From Hydractinia symbiolongicarpus (Eukaryota; Cnidaria; Hydrozoa; Anthoathecata; Hydractiniidae), in the NCBI RefSeq assembly GCF_029227915.1, contig NC_079881.1:1922001-1986000 (forward strand): 64,000 nt of DNA, given 5' to 3'. Positions 25,372 through 36,859 of the stretch are shown in pieces (within the stretch, counting starts at the first letter, position 1; the number at the start of each line of letters is the position of its first letter). The notes under the pieces were generated by a model. It worked only from the letters and a program-made list of their open reading frames with translations, was not told the origin of the DNA and did not search any database. A program made the translations under genes and the position numbers.

Positions 25372-27040
25372 AAACCCGCGATTACCCGTAAATCCCGGGC
25401 TTGGCCCGTATAGTCGAATGTATACAAAGAAAGTACCCTGTGAGTAAACAAATTTCCAAAACTATTTTTAAAGTATCTTTTCACCACTAAAACGCATGAG
25501 ACTTGTAGTTTCCAAAAATGTTTTCATTTTTGATGGGACTCTGAATAAAAGAAGTTTAATTGCCGGCAAACGAAAACCCGCCATTTCCCGTAAAAACCGG
25601 ACTCGGCCCATATAGTCAAAAGTATACAAAGAAAGTATCCAGGGAGTAAACTCATTTCCAAAACGATTTTTTAAATTATATTTTCACCACTAAAACGCAT
25701 GAGACTTGTAGTTTTCAAAAATGTTTTCATTTTTGATGAGACGCTGAATAAAAGAAGTTTAATCGCCGGCAAACGAAAACCTGCCATTTCCCGTAAATCC
25801 CGGACTCGGCCCGTATAGTCAAAAGTATACAAAGAAAGTACCCAGGGAGTAAACTCATTTCCCGAACGATTTTTTAAATTATTATTTCACCACTAAAGCC
25901 AATGAGACTTGTAGTTTTTAAAAATGTTTTCATTTTTGATGAGACCCTGAATAAAAGAAGTTTAATCGCCGGCAAACGAAAACCCGCGACTTCCCGTAAA
26001 TCCAGGACTCGGCCCGTATAGTCAAAAGTGTACAAAGAAAGTACCCAGGGAGTAAACTCATTTCCCGAACGATTTTTTAAATTATTTTTTCACCACTAAA
26101 ACGCATGAGACTTGTAGTTTTTAGAAATGTTTTCATTTTTGATGAGACGCTTAATGAAAGTTGTTTAATTGCCGGCAAACAAAAACCTGCCATTTCCCGT
26201 AAATCCCAGGCTTGGCCCGTAAAGTCGAATGTATACAAAGAAAGTATCCAGGGAGTAAACTCATTTTCCGAACGATTTTTTAAATTATTATTTAACCACT
26301 AAAGCCCATGAGACTTGTGGTTTTTAAAAATGTTTTCATTTTTGATGAGACGCTGAATAAAAGAAGTTTAATCGCCGGGAAACGAAAACCCGCGACTTCC
26401 CGTAAATCCCCGACTTGGCCCGTATAGTCAAAAGTATACAAAAAAAGTACCCAGGGAGTAAACTCATTTCCCGAACGATTTTTTAAATTAATTTTTCACC
26501 ACTAAAACGCATGAGACCTGTAATTTTCAGAAATGTTTTCATTTTTGATGAGACGCTTAATGAAAGTGGTTTAATCGCCGGCAAACAAAAACCCGCGATT
26601 ACCCGTAAATCCCGGGCTTGGCCCGTATAGTCGAATGTATACAAAGAAAGTACCCTGTGAGGAAACTCATTTCCAAAACGATTTTTTAAAGTATCTTTTC
26701 ACCACTAAAACGCATGAGACTTGTAGTTTTTAAAAATGTTTTCATTTTTGATGAGACGCTGAATAAAAGAAGTTTAATTGCCGGCAAACGAAAAACCGCC
26801 ATTTCCCGTAAACCCCGGACTCGACCCATATAGTCAAAAGTATACAAAGAAAGTACCCAGGGAGTAAACACATTTCCAAAACGATTTTTTAAATTATATT
26901 TTCACCACTAAAACGCATGAGACTTGTAGTTTTCCAAAATGTTTTCATTTTTGATGAGACTCTGAAGAAAAGAAGTTTAACCGCCGGCAAACGAAAACCT
27001 GCGATTTCCCGTAAATCCCGGACTCGGCCCGTATAGTCAA
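25280..27040. repeat. X-Y block, copy 3 (partial)
   Basis: Offset 9131 bp from copy 2 and 13395 bp from copy 1. It keeps GATGGGACTCTG, GTAAAGTCG, CCCCGACTTGG, ACAAAAAAAG, CTGTGAGGAAAC and CTGAAGAAAAG. It loses the match at 27047, where GTATACAAAG stands in place of the GTGTTCAAAG seen in the other copies. It carries more private changes than copies 1 and 2 do. Confidence 0.75.
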
Positions 27041-28524
27041 AAGTATACAAAGAAAGTACCCAGGGAGTAAACGCATTTCCCGAACGATTTTTTAAATTAT
27101 TTTTTCACCACTAAAACGCATGAGACCTGTAGTTTTCAGAAATGTTTTCATTTTTGATGAGACGCCTAACGAAAGTGGTTTAATCGCCGACAAACGAAAA
27201 CCCGCGATTACCCGTAAATCCCGGGCTTGGCCCGTATAGTCGAATGTATACAAAGAAAGTACGCTGTGAGTAAACTCATTTCCAAAACTATTTTTAAAGT
27301 ATCTTTTCACCACTAAAATGCATGAGACTTGTAGTTTTTAAAAATGTTTTCATTTTTGATGAGACGCTGAATAAAAGAAGTTTAATTGCCGGCAAACGAA
27401 AACCCGCCATTTCCCGTAAACCCCGGTCTCGACCCACATAGTCAAAAGTATACAAAGAAAGTATCCAGGGAGTAAACTAATTTCTAAAACGATTTCTTAA
27501 ATTATATCTTCACCACTAAAACGCATGAGACTTGTAGTTTTCAAAAATGTTTTCATTTTTGATGAGACGCTGAATAAAAGAAGTTTAATCGCCGGCAAAC
27601 GAAAACCTGCGATTTCCCGTAAATCCCGGACTCGGCCCGTATAGTCAAAAGTATACAAAGAAAGTACCCAGGGAGTAAACTCATTTCCCGAACGATTTTT
27701 TAAATTATTTTTTCACCACTAAAACGCATGAGACTTGTAGTTTTCAGAAATGTTTTCATTTTTGATGAGACGCTTAATGAAAGTGGTTTAATCGCCGGCA
27801 AACGAAAACCTGCGATTTCGCGTAAATCCCGGGCTTGGCCCGTATAGTCGAATGTATACAAAGAAAGTATCCAGGGAGAAAACTCATTTCCCGAACGATT
27901 TTTTAAATTATTATTTAACCACTAAAGCCCATGAGACTTGTAGTTTTTAAAAATGTTTTCATTTTTGATGAGACGCTGAATAAAAGAAGTTTAATCGCCG
28001 GGAAACGAAAACCCGCGACTTCCCGTAAATCCCCGACTCGGCCCGTATAGTCAAAAGTATACAAAGAAAGTACCCAGGGAGTAAACTCATTTCCCGAACG
28101 ATTTTTTAAATTATTTTTTCACCACTAAAACGCATGAGACCTGTAATTTTCAGAAATGTTTTCATTTTGATGAGACGCTTAATGAAAGTGGTTTAATCGC
28201 CGGCAAACGAAAACCCGCGATTACCCGTAAATCCCGGGCTTGGCCCGTATAGTCGAATGTATACAAAGAAAGTACCCTATGAGTAAACTCATTCCCAAAA
28301 CGATTTTTTAAAGTATCTTTTCACCACTAAAACGCATGAGACTTGTAGTTTTTAAAAATGTTTTCATTTTTGATGAGACGCTGAATAAAAGAAGTTTAAT
28401 CGCCGGCAAACGAAAACCTGCCATTTCCCGTAAACCCCGGACTCGGCCCGTATAGTCAAAAGTATACAAAGAAAGTACCCTGTGAGTAAACTCATTTCTA
28501 AAACGATTTTTTAAATTATATTTT
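27041..28524. repeat. Satellite monomers after X-Y copy 3
   Basis: Ordinary domain A units, including one near 27420-27520 with clustered changes (CCCCGGTCTCGACCCACATAG, then CTAATTTCTAAAACG and GATTTCTTAAATT). Part of it (CGCCGGGAAACG, CTGTAATTTTCAG, CATTTTGATGAG near 28000-28170) resembles 18200-18430. Nothing other than satellite is present. Confidence 0.6.
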
Positions 28525-29335
28525 CACCACTAAAACGCATGAGACTTGTAGTTTTCAAAAATGTTTTCATTTTTGATGAGACGCTGAATAAAAGAAGTTT
28601 AATCGCCGGCAAACGAAAACCCGCGATTTCCCGTAAATCCCCGACTCGTCCCGTATAGTCAAAAGTATACAAAGAAAGTACCCAGGGAGTAAACTCATTT
28701 CCCGAACGATTTTTTAAATTATTTTTTCACCACTAAAACGCATGAGACCTGTAGTTTTCAGAAATGTTTTCATTTTTGATGAGACGCTTAATGAAAGTGG
28801 TTTAATCGCCGGCAAACGAAAACCCGCGATTACCCGTAAATCCCGGGCTTGGCCCGTATAGTCGAATGTATACAAAGAAAGTACCCTGTGAGTAAACTCA
28901 TTTCCAAAACGATTTTTTAAAGTATCTTTTCACCACTAAAACGCATGAGACTTGTAGTTTTCAAAAATGTTTTCATTTTTGATGAGACGCTGAATAAAAG
29001 AAGTTTAAACGCCGACAAACGAAACCCGCCATTTCCCGTAAACGCCGGACTCGGCCCGTATAGTCAAAAGTATACAAAGAAAGTACCCTGTGAGTAAACT
29101 CGTTTCAAAAACGATTTTTTAAATTATTATTTCACCACTAAAGCCCATGAGACTTGTAGTTTTTAAAAATGTTTTCATTTTTGATGAGACGCTGAATAAA
29201 AGAAGTTTAATCGCCGGCAAACGAAAACCCGCAACTTCCCGTAAATCCCGGACTCGGCCCGTATAGTCAAAAGTGTACAAAGAAAGTACCCAGGGAGTAA
29301 ACTCATTTCCCGAACGATTTTGTAAATTATTTTTT
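28525..29335. repeat. 811-bp tandem duplication, copy 1
   Basis: Four monomers minus 1 bp. Markers shared with copy 2 are CGACTCGTCCCG, CGAAACCCGCC (one A lost), AACGCCGGAC (29041 and 29852), CCCGCAACTTCCC and GATTTTGTAAATT. Confidence 0.78.
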
Positions 29336-30179
29336 CACCACTAAAACGCATGAGACTTGTAGTTTTCAAAAATGTTTTCATTTTTGATGAGACGCTGAAT
29401 AAAAGAAGTTTAATCGCCGGCAAACGAAAACCCGCGATTTCCCGTAAATCCCCGACTCGTCCCGTATAGTCAAAAGTATACAAAGAAAGTACCCAGGGAG
29501 TAAACTCATTTCCCGAACGATTTTTTAAATTATTTTTTCACCACTAAAACGCATGAGACCTGTAGTTTTCAGAAATGTTTTCATTTTTGATGAGACGCTT
29601 AATGAAAGTGGTTTAATCGCCGGCAAACGAAAACCCGCGATTACCCGTAAATCCCGGGCTTGGCCCGTATAGTCGAATGTATACAAAGAAAGTACCCTGT
29701 GAGGAAACTCATTTCCAAAACGATTTTTTAAAGTATCTTTTCACCACTAAAACGCATGAGACTTGTAGTTTTCAAAAATGTTTTCATTTTTGATGAGACG
29801 CTGAATAAAAGAAGTTTAATCGCCGGCAAACGAAACCCGCCATTTCCCGTAAACGCCGGACTCGGCCCGTATAGTCAAAAGTATACAAAGAAAGTACCCG
29901 GTGAGTAAACTCGTTTCCAAAACGATTTTTTAAATTATTATTTCACCACTAAAGCCCATGAGACTTGTAGTTTTTAAAAATGTTTTCATTTTTGATGAGA
30001 CGCTGAATAAAAGAAGTTTAATCGCCGGCAAACGAAAACCCGCAACTTCCCGTAAATCCCGGACTCGGCCCGTATAGTCAAAAGTGTACAAAGAAAGTAC
30101 CCAGGGAGTAAACTCATTTCCCGAACGATTTTGTAAATTATTTTTTCACCACTAAAACGCATGAGACTTGTAGTTTTCA
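29336..30179. repeat. 811-bp tandem duplication, copy 2
   Basis: Continues copy 1. It ends near 30179 where CAGAAATG and GATAAGACGCTTAATG replace CAAAAATG and GATGAGACGCTGAATA. Private changes include CCCGGTGAG near 29897. Confidence 0.75.
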
Positions 30180-30720
30180 GAAATGTTTTCATTTTTGATA
30201 AGACGCTTAATGAAAGTGGTTTAATCGCCGGCAAACGAAAATCCGCGATTTCCCGTAAATCCCGGGCTTGGCCCGTATAGTCGAATGTATGCAAAGAAAG
30301 TATCCAGGGAGTAAACTCATTTCCCGAACGATTTTTTAAATTATTATTTAACCACTAAAGCCCATGAGACTTGTAGTTTTCAAAAATGTTTTCATTTTTG
30401 ATGAGACGCTGAATAAAAGAAGTTTAATTGCCGGCAAACAAAAACCCGCCATTTCCCGTAAACCCCGGACTCGGCCCATATAGTCAAAAGTATACAAAGA
30501 AAGTACCCAGGGAGTAAAATCATTTCCGATGTATACAAAGAAAGTACCCTGTGAGTAAACTCATTTCCAAAACGATTTTTTAAATTACTTTTTCAACACT
30601 AAAACGCATGAGACTTGTAGTTTTCAAAAATGTTTTTATTTTCGATGAGACGCTGATTAAAAGAAGTTTAATCGCCGGCAAACGAAAACCCGCCATTTCC
30701 CGTAAACCCCGGACTCGGCC
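29463..30720. repeat. 1258-bp tandem duplication, copy 1
   Basis: Six monomers plus about 40 bp, because it includes a 244-bp unit. It overlaps the second 811-bp copy, so the 811-bp event was followed by this one. Shared markers with copy 2 are CCCGGTGAG, GATAAGACGC, GAAAATCCGCG, GTATGCAAAG, AATTACTTTTTCAACAC and GTTTTTATTTTCGATG. Confidence 0.8.
30441..30684 (+). repeat. 244-bp unit with 41-bp partial duplication
   Basis: The junction is at 30530 and reads CCGAT|GTATAC instead of the usual CCCAT|GTATAC. The unit also contains AATTACTTTTTCAACAC and GTTTTTATTTTCG. Confidence 0.87.
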
Positions 30721-32020
30721 CGTATAGTCAAAAGTATACAAAGAAAGTACCCAGGGAGTAAACTCATTTCCCGAACGATTTTTTAAATTATTTTTTCACC
30801 ACTAAAACGCATGAGACCTGTAGTTTTCAGAAATGTTTTCATTTTTGATGAGACGCTTAATGAAAGTGGTTTAATCGCCGGCAAACAAAAACCCGCGATT
30901 ACCCGTAAATCCCGGGCTTGGCCCGTATAGTCGAATGTATACAAAGAAAGTACCCTGTGAGGAAACTCATTTCCAAAACGATTTTTTAAAGTATCTTTTC
31001 ACCACTAAAACGCATGAGACTTGTAGTTTTCAAAAATGTTTTCATTTTTGATGAGACGCTGAATAAAAGAAGTTTAATCGCCGGCAAACGAAACCCGCCA
31101 TTTCCCGTAAACGCCGGACTCGGCCCGTATAGTCAAAAGTATACAAAGAAAGTACCCGGTGAGTAAACTCGTTTCCAAAACGATTTTTTAAATTATTATT
31201 TCACCACTTAAGCCCATGAGACTTGTAGTTTTTAAAAATGTTTTCATTTTTGATGAGACGCTGAATAAAAGAAGTTTAATCGCCGGCAAACGAAAACCCG
31301 CAACTTCCCGTAAATCCCGGACTCGGCCCGTATAGTCAAAAGTGTACAAAGAAAGTACCCAGGGAGTAAACTCATTTCCCGAACGATTTTGTAAATTATT
31401 TTTTCACCACTAAAACGCATGAGACTTGTAGTTTTCAGAAATGTTTTCATTTTTGATAAGACGCTTAATGAAAGTGGTTTAATCGCCGGCAAACGAAAAT
31501 CCGCGATTTCCCGTAAATCCCGGGCTTGGCCCGTATAGTCGAATGTATGCAAAGAAAGTATCCAGGGAGTAAACTCATTTCCCGAACGATTTTTTAAATT
31601 ATTATTTAACCACTAAAGCCCATGAGACTTGTAGTTTTCAAAAATGTTTTCATTTTTGATGAGACGCTGAATAAAAGAAGTTTAATTGCCGGCAAACAAA
31701 AACCCGCCATTTCCCGTAAACCCCGGACTCGGCCCATATAGTCAAAAGTATACAAAGAAAGTACCCAGGGAGTAAAATCATTTCCCATGTATACAAAGAA
31801 AGTACCCTGTGAGTAAACTCATTTCCAAAACGATTTTTTAAATTACTTTTTCAACACTAAAACGCATGAGACTTGTAGTTTTCAAAAATGTTTTTATTTT
31901 CGATGAGACGCTGATTAAAAGAAGTTTAATCGCCGGCAAACGAAAACCCGCCATTTCCCGTAAACCCCGGACTCGGCCCGTATAGTCAAAAGTATACAAA
32001 GAAAGTACCCAGGGAGTAAA
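30721..32020. repeat. 1258-bp tandem duplication, copy 2
   Basis: Copy of 29463-30720 with very few differences, for example CACCACTTAAGCCC near 31204 against CACCACTAAAGCCC near 29946. It ends near 32021, where GTAAAATCATT replaces GTAAACTCATT. Confidence 0.8.
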
Positions 32021-32186
32021 ATCATTTCCCATGTATACAAAGAAAGTACCCTGTGAGTAAACTCATTTCCAAAACGATTTTTTAAATTACTTTTTCACCA
32101 CTAAAACGCATGAGACTTGTAGTTTTCAAAAATGTTTTTATTTTTGATGAGACGCTGATTAAAAGAAGTTTAATCGCCGGCAAACG
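31699..32186 (+). repeat. Two consecutive 244-bp units
   Basis: The junctions CCCAT|GTATAC are at 31788 and 32032, exactly 244 bp apart, so the expanded unit was itself tandemly duplicated. The downstream unit has AATTACTTTTTCACCAC, restoring CACCAC where the previous two have CAACAC. Confidence 0.88.
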
Positions 32187-32399
32187 AAAACCCGCCATTT
32201 CCCGTAAACCCCGGACTCGGCCCGTATAGTCAAAAGTATACAAAGAAAGTACCCAGGGAGTAAACTCATTTCCCGAACGATTTTTTATATTATTTTTTCA
32301 CCACCAAAACGCATGAGACTTGTAGTTTTCAAAAATGTTTTCATTTTTGATGGGACGCTGATTAAAAGAAGTTTAATCGCCGGCACACGAAAACCCGCG

Positions 32400-33060
32400 A
32401 TTTCCCGTAAATCCCGGACTGGGCCCGTATAGTCAAAAGTATACAAATGAGGTACCCAAGGAGTAAACTCATTTCCAAAACGATTTTTTAAAGTATCTTT
32501 TCACCACTAAAGCCAATGAGACTTGTAGTTTTTGAAAATGTTTTCATTTTTGATGAGACGCTGAATAAAAGAAGTTTAATCGCCGGCAAACGAAAACCCG
32601 CGACTTCCCGTAAATCCCCGACTCGGCCCGTATAGTCAAAAGTATACAAAGAAAGTACCCAGGGAGTAAACTCATTTCCCGAACGATTTTTTAAATTATT
32701 TTTTTTACCACTAAAACGCATAAGACTTGTAGTTTTCAAAAATGTTTTCATTTTTGATGAGACGCTGAATAAAAGAAGTTTAATCGCCGGCAAACAAAAA
32801 CACGCGATTTCCCGTAAATCCCGGGATTGGCCCGTATAGTCAAAAGTGTACAAAGAAAGTACCCAGGGAGTAAACTCATTTCCCGAACGATTTTTCAAAT
32901 TATTTCTGCACCACTAAAACGCATGAGACTTGTAGTTTTCAAAAATGTTTTCATTTTTGATGAGACGCTGAATAAAAGAAATTTAATCGCCAGTAAACAA
33001 AAACCCGCCATTTTCCGTAAACCCCGGACTTGGCCAGTATAGTCAAATGTATACAAAGAA
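32400..33060. repeat. Boundary between satellite domains A and B
   Basis: Across this stretch the left-type variants stop and the right-type variants start. The last AAAGTATCTTTTC variant I noted is near 32492 and the last CCGCCATTTTCC plus GTAAACCCCGG unit of the transition is near 33003. The first CTGCACCAC variant is near 32905, and the first 73-bp short unit begins at 33051. There is no spacer or foreign DNA: the repeat phase continues. The junction is a change of monomer family within one array. Confidence 0.65.
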
Positions 33061-33123
33061 GGCCGGCAAACGAAAACCCTCGATTTCCAGTAAATCCCGG
33101 GCTTGGCCCGTATAGTCAAAAAA
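33051..33123 (+). repeat. 73-bp short unit 1
   Basis: ATACAAAGAA is joined to GGCCGGCAAACG at 33060/33061, removing a net 130 bp of the unit (from the dyad through TTTAATC). The next anchor ATACAAAG is at 33124. The unit also carries CCCTCGATTTCCAG. Confidence 0.9.
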
Positions 33124-33943
33124 ATACAAAGAAAGTAACCAGGGAGTAAACTCATTTCCCGAACAATTTTTTAAATTATTTTGTCACCACTAAAACGCAT
33201 GAGACTTGTAGTTTTCAAAAGTGTTTTCATTTTTGATGAGACGCTGAATAAAAGAAGTTTAATCGCCGGCAAACGCAAACCTGCGATTTCCCGTAAATCC
33301 CGGGCTTGGCCCGTATAGCCGAATGTATGCAAAGAAAGTACCCAGGGAGTAAACTCATTTACCGAACGATTTTTTAAATTATTTTTTCACCACTAAAACG
33401 CATGAGACTTGTAGTTTTCAAAAAAGTTTTCATTCTTGATGAGACGCTTAATGAAAGGGGTTTAATCGCCGGCAAACGAAAACCCGCGATTTCCCGTAAA
33501 TCCCGGGCTTGGCACGTATAGTCGAATGTATGCAAAGAAAGTACCCTGTGAGTAAACTCATTTCCAGAACGATTTTTTAAATTATCTTTTCACCACTAAA
33601 ACGCATAAGACTTGTAGTTTTCAAAAATGTTTTTATTTTTGATGAGACCCTGAATAAAAGAAGTTTAATCGCCGGCAAACGCAAACCTGCGATTTCCCGT
33701 AAATCCCAGGCTTGGCCCGTATAGTCGAATGTATGCAAAGAAAGTACCCAGGGAGTAAACTCATTTCCCGAACAATTTTTTAATTTATTTTTTCACCACT
33801 AAAACGCATGAGACCTGTAGTTTTCAAAAATGTTTTCATTTTTGATGAAACGCTTAATGAAAGGGGTTTAATCGCCGGCAAACGGAAACCCGCGATTTCC
33901 CGTAAATCCCGGACTTGGCCCGTATAGTCGAATGTATACGGAG
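33061..33943. repeat. 880-bp domain B cassette, copy 1 (haplotype 1)
   Basis: A fixed order follows the short unit: AAAAAAATACAAAG and AGTAACCAGG, GAACAATTTTTTAA, TTTTGTCACCAC, CAAAAGTGTTTTC, CGCAAACCTGCG, GTATGCAAAG, CATTTACCGAACG, CAAAAAAGTTTTCATTCTTG, GAAAGGGG, GAGACCCTGAATA, GATGAAACGC. Haplotype 1 has AATCCCAGGCTTGG and ATACGGAG. The cassette recurs at 35977, 46874, 49381, 54804 and 57184. Confidence 0.82.
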
Positions 33944-35966
33944 AAAGTACCCTGTGAGTAAACTCATTTCCAGAAAGATTTTTTAAATTAGTTTATCACC
34001 ACTAAAACGCATAAGACTTGTAGTTTTCAAAAATGTTTTCATTTTTGATGAGACGCTAAATAAAAGAAGTTTAAACGCCGTCAAACGAAAACCCGCGATT
34101 TCCCGTAAATCCCGGGCTTGGCCCGTATAGTCAAAAGTATACAAAGAAAGTACCCAGGAAGTAAACCCATTTACCAAACGATTTTTCAAATTATTTCTGC
34201 ACCACTAGAACAAATGAGACTTGTAGTTTTCAGAAATGTTTTCATTTTTGATGAGACGCTTAATGAAAGTGGTTTAATCGCCGGCAAACGAAAACCCGCG
34301 ATTTCCCGTAAATCCCGGGCTTGGCCCGTATAGTCAAAAGTATACAAAGAAAGTACCCAGGGAGTAAACTCATTTACCAAACGATTTTTCAAATTATTTT
34401 GTCACCACTAAAACGCATGAGACTTGTAGTTTTTAAAATTGTTTTCATTTTTGATGAGACGCTGAATAAAACAAGTTTAATCGCTGGCAAACGAAAACCC
34501 GCGACTTCCCGTAAATCCCGGGCTTGGCCCGTATAGTCGAATGTATACAAAGAAAGTACCCAGGGAGTAAACTCATTTCCCGAACGATTTTTTAAATTTT
34601 TTTTTTACCACTAAAACGCATGAGACTTGTAGTTTTCAAAAATGTTTTCATTTTTGATAAGACGCTGAATAAAAGTGGTTTAATCGCCGGCAAACGAAAA
34701 CCCGCGATTTCCCGTAAATCCCGGGCTTGGCCCGTATAGTCGAATGTATACAAAGAAAGTACCCTGTGAGTAAACTCATTTCCAAAACGATTTTTTAAAT
34801 TATCTTTTCACCACTAAAACGCATAAGACTTGCAGTTTTCAAAAATGTTTTCATTTTTGATGAGACGCTTAATGAAAGAGGTTTAATCGCCGGCAAACGA
34901 AATCCCGCGATTTCCCGTAAATCCCGGGCTTGGCCCGTATAGTCGAATGTATACAAAGAAAGTACCCAGGGAGTAAACTCATTTCCCGAACGATTTTTTT
35001 AATTTTTTTTTTTACCACTAAAACGCATGAAACTTGTAGTTTTCAAAAATGTTTTCATTTTTGATGAGACGCTAAATGAAAGAGGTTTAATCGCCGGCAA
35101 ACGAAATCCCGCGATTTCCCGTAAATCCCGGGCTTGGCCCGTATAGTCAAAAGTATACAAAGAAAGTACCCAGGGAGTAAACTCATTTACCAAACGATTT
35201 TTCAAATTATTTTGTCACCACTAAAACGCATGAGACTTGTAGTTTTTAAAATTGTTTTCATTTTTGATGAGACGCTGAATAAAACAAGTTTAATCGCTGG
35301 CAAACGAAAACCCGCGACTTCCCCTAAATCTGGACTCGGTCCGTATAGTCAAAAGTATACAAAGAAAGTACCCAGGGAGTAAACTCATTTCCCGAACGAT
35401 TTTTTAAATTATTATTTCACCACTAAAGGCCATGAGACTTGTAGTTTTTAAAAATGTTTTCATTTTTGATGAGACGCTTAATGAAAGTGGTTTAATCGCC
35501 GGCAAACGAAAACCCGCGATTTCCCGTGAATCCCGGGCTTGGCCCGTATAGTCGAATGTATACAAAGAAAGTACCCTGTGAGTAAACTCATTTCCAAAAC
35601 GATTTTTTAAATTATCTTTTCACCACTAAAACACATGAGACTTGCAGTTTTTAAAAATGTTTTTATTTTTGATGAGACGCTTAATGAAAGAAGTTTAATC
35701 GCCGGCAAACGAAATCCCGCGATTTCCCGTAAATCCCGGGCTTGGCCCGTATAGTCGAATGTATACAAAGAAAGTACCCAGGGAGTAAACTCATATCCCG
35801 AACGATTTTTTTAATTTTTTTTTTTACCACTAAAACGCATAAGACTTGTAGTTTTCAAAAATGTTTTCATTTTTGATGAGACGCTGAATAAAAGACGTTT
35901 AATCGCCGCCAAACAAAAACCCGCCATTTTCCGTAAATCCCGGACTCGGCCAGTATAGTCAAATGT
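33944..35966. repeat. Domain B monomers between cassettes 1 and 2
   Basis: Full-length units only. Parts recur downstream: about 34560-35110 matches 37270-37820 and about 35134-35400 matches 38048-38297 (offset 2914 bp). Variants include CTGCACCACTAGAACAAATG near 34198, TTTTAAAATTG near 34432, AATCGCTGGC near 34480 and CCCCTAAATCTGG near 35322. Confidence 0.65.
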
Positions 35967-36039
35967 ATACAAAGAAGGCCGGCAAACGAAAACCCTCGAT
36001 TTCCAGTAAATCCCGGGCTTGGCCCGTATAGTCAAAAAA
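35967..36039 (+). repeat. 73-bp short unit 2
   Basis: Junction GAA|GGCCGGC at 35976/35977, 2916 bp after short unit 1 (fourteen monomers plus one short unit plus 1 bp). Confidence 0.9.
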
Positions 36040-36859
36040 ATACAAAGAAAGTAACCAGGGAGTAAACTCATTTCCCGAACAATTTTTTAAATTATTTTGT
36101 CACCACTAAAACGCATGAGACTTGTAGTTTTCAAAAGTGTTTTCATTTTTGATGAGACGCTGAATAAAAGAAGTTTAATCGCCGGCAAACGCAAACCTGC
36201 GATTTCCCGTAAATCCCGGGCTTGGCCCGTATAGTCGAATGTATGCAAAGAAAGTACCCAGGGAGTAAACTCATTTACCGAACGATTTTTTAAATTATTT
36301 TTTCACCACTAAAACGCATGAGACTTGTAGTTTTCAAAAAAGTTTTCATTCTTGATGAGACGCTTAATGAAAGGGGTTTAATCGCCGGCAAACGAAAACC
36401 CGCGATTTCCCGTAAATCCCGGGCTTGGCCCGTATAGTTGAATGTATGCAAAGAAAGTACCCTGTGAGTAAACTCATTTCCAGAACGATTTTTTAAATTA
36501 TCTTTTCACCACTAAAACGCATAAGACTTGTAGTTTTCAAAAATGTTTTTATTTTTGATGAGACCCTGAATAAAAGAAGTTTAATCGCCGGCAAACGCAA
36601 ACCTGCGATTTCCCGTAAATCCCGGGCTTGGCCCGTATAGTCGAATGTATGCAAAGAAAGTACCCAGGGAGTAAACTCATTTCCCGAACAATTTTTTAAT
36701 TTATTTTTTCACCACTAAAACGCATGAGACCTGTAGTTTTCAAAAATGTTTTCATTTTTGATGAAACGCTTAATGAAAGGGGTTTAATCGCCGGCAAACG
36801 GAAACCCGCGATTTCCCGTAAATCCCGGACTTGGCCCGTATAGTCGAATGTATACAGAG
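35977..36859. repeat. 880-bp cassette, copy 2 (haplotype 2)
   Basis: It has the same order of markers as copy 1, but reads TAGTTGAATG near 36434, AATCCCGGGCTTGG near 36617 and ATACAGAG near 36851. It shares these with the copies at 54804 and 57184. Confidence 0.82.

Larger units (their letters stand above)
1..32400. repeat. Satellite domain A (left-half monomer variants)
   Basis: Units here use a shared set of variants that become rare or vanish to the right. These are AAAGTATCTTTTC and AAATTATATTTTC in the T-rich part, CCCGCCATTTCCC followed by GTAAACCCCGG, CCCGCGATTACCCG, and the pair GCTGAATAAAAGAAG / GCTTAATGAAAGTGG. Variants alternate in neighbouring units, giving higher-order patterns of several monomers rather than a simple homogeneous array. 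The patterns change along the domain and are described block by block. Confidence 0.8.

Noticed and set aside
33051-33123. Mobile element insertion or target site at the short-unit junctions
   Set aside because: The junctions are simple joins within satellite sequence. There are no terminal repeats, target duplications, poly-A tail with foreign sequence, or added DNA.
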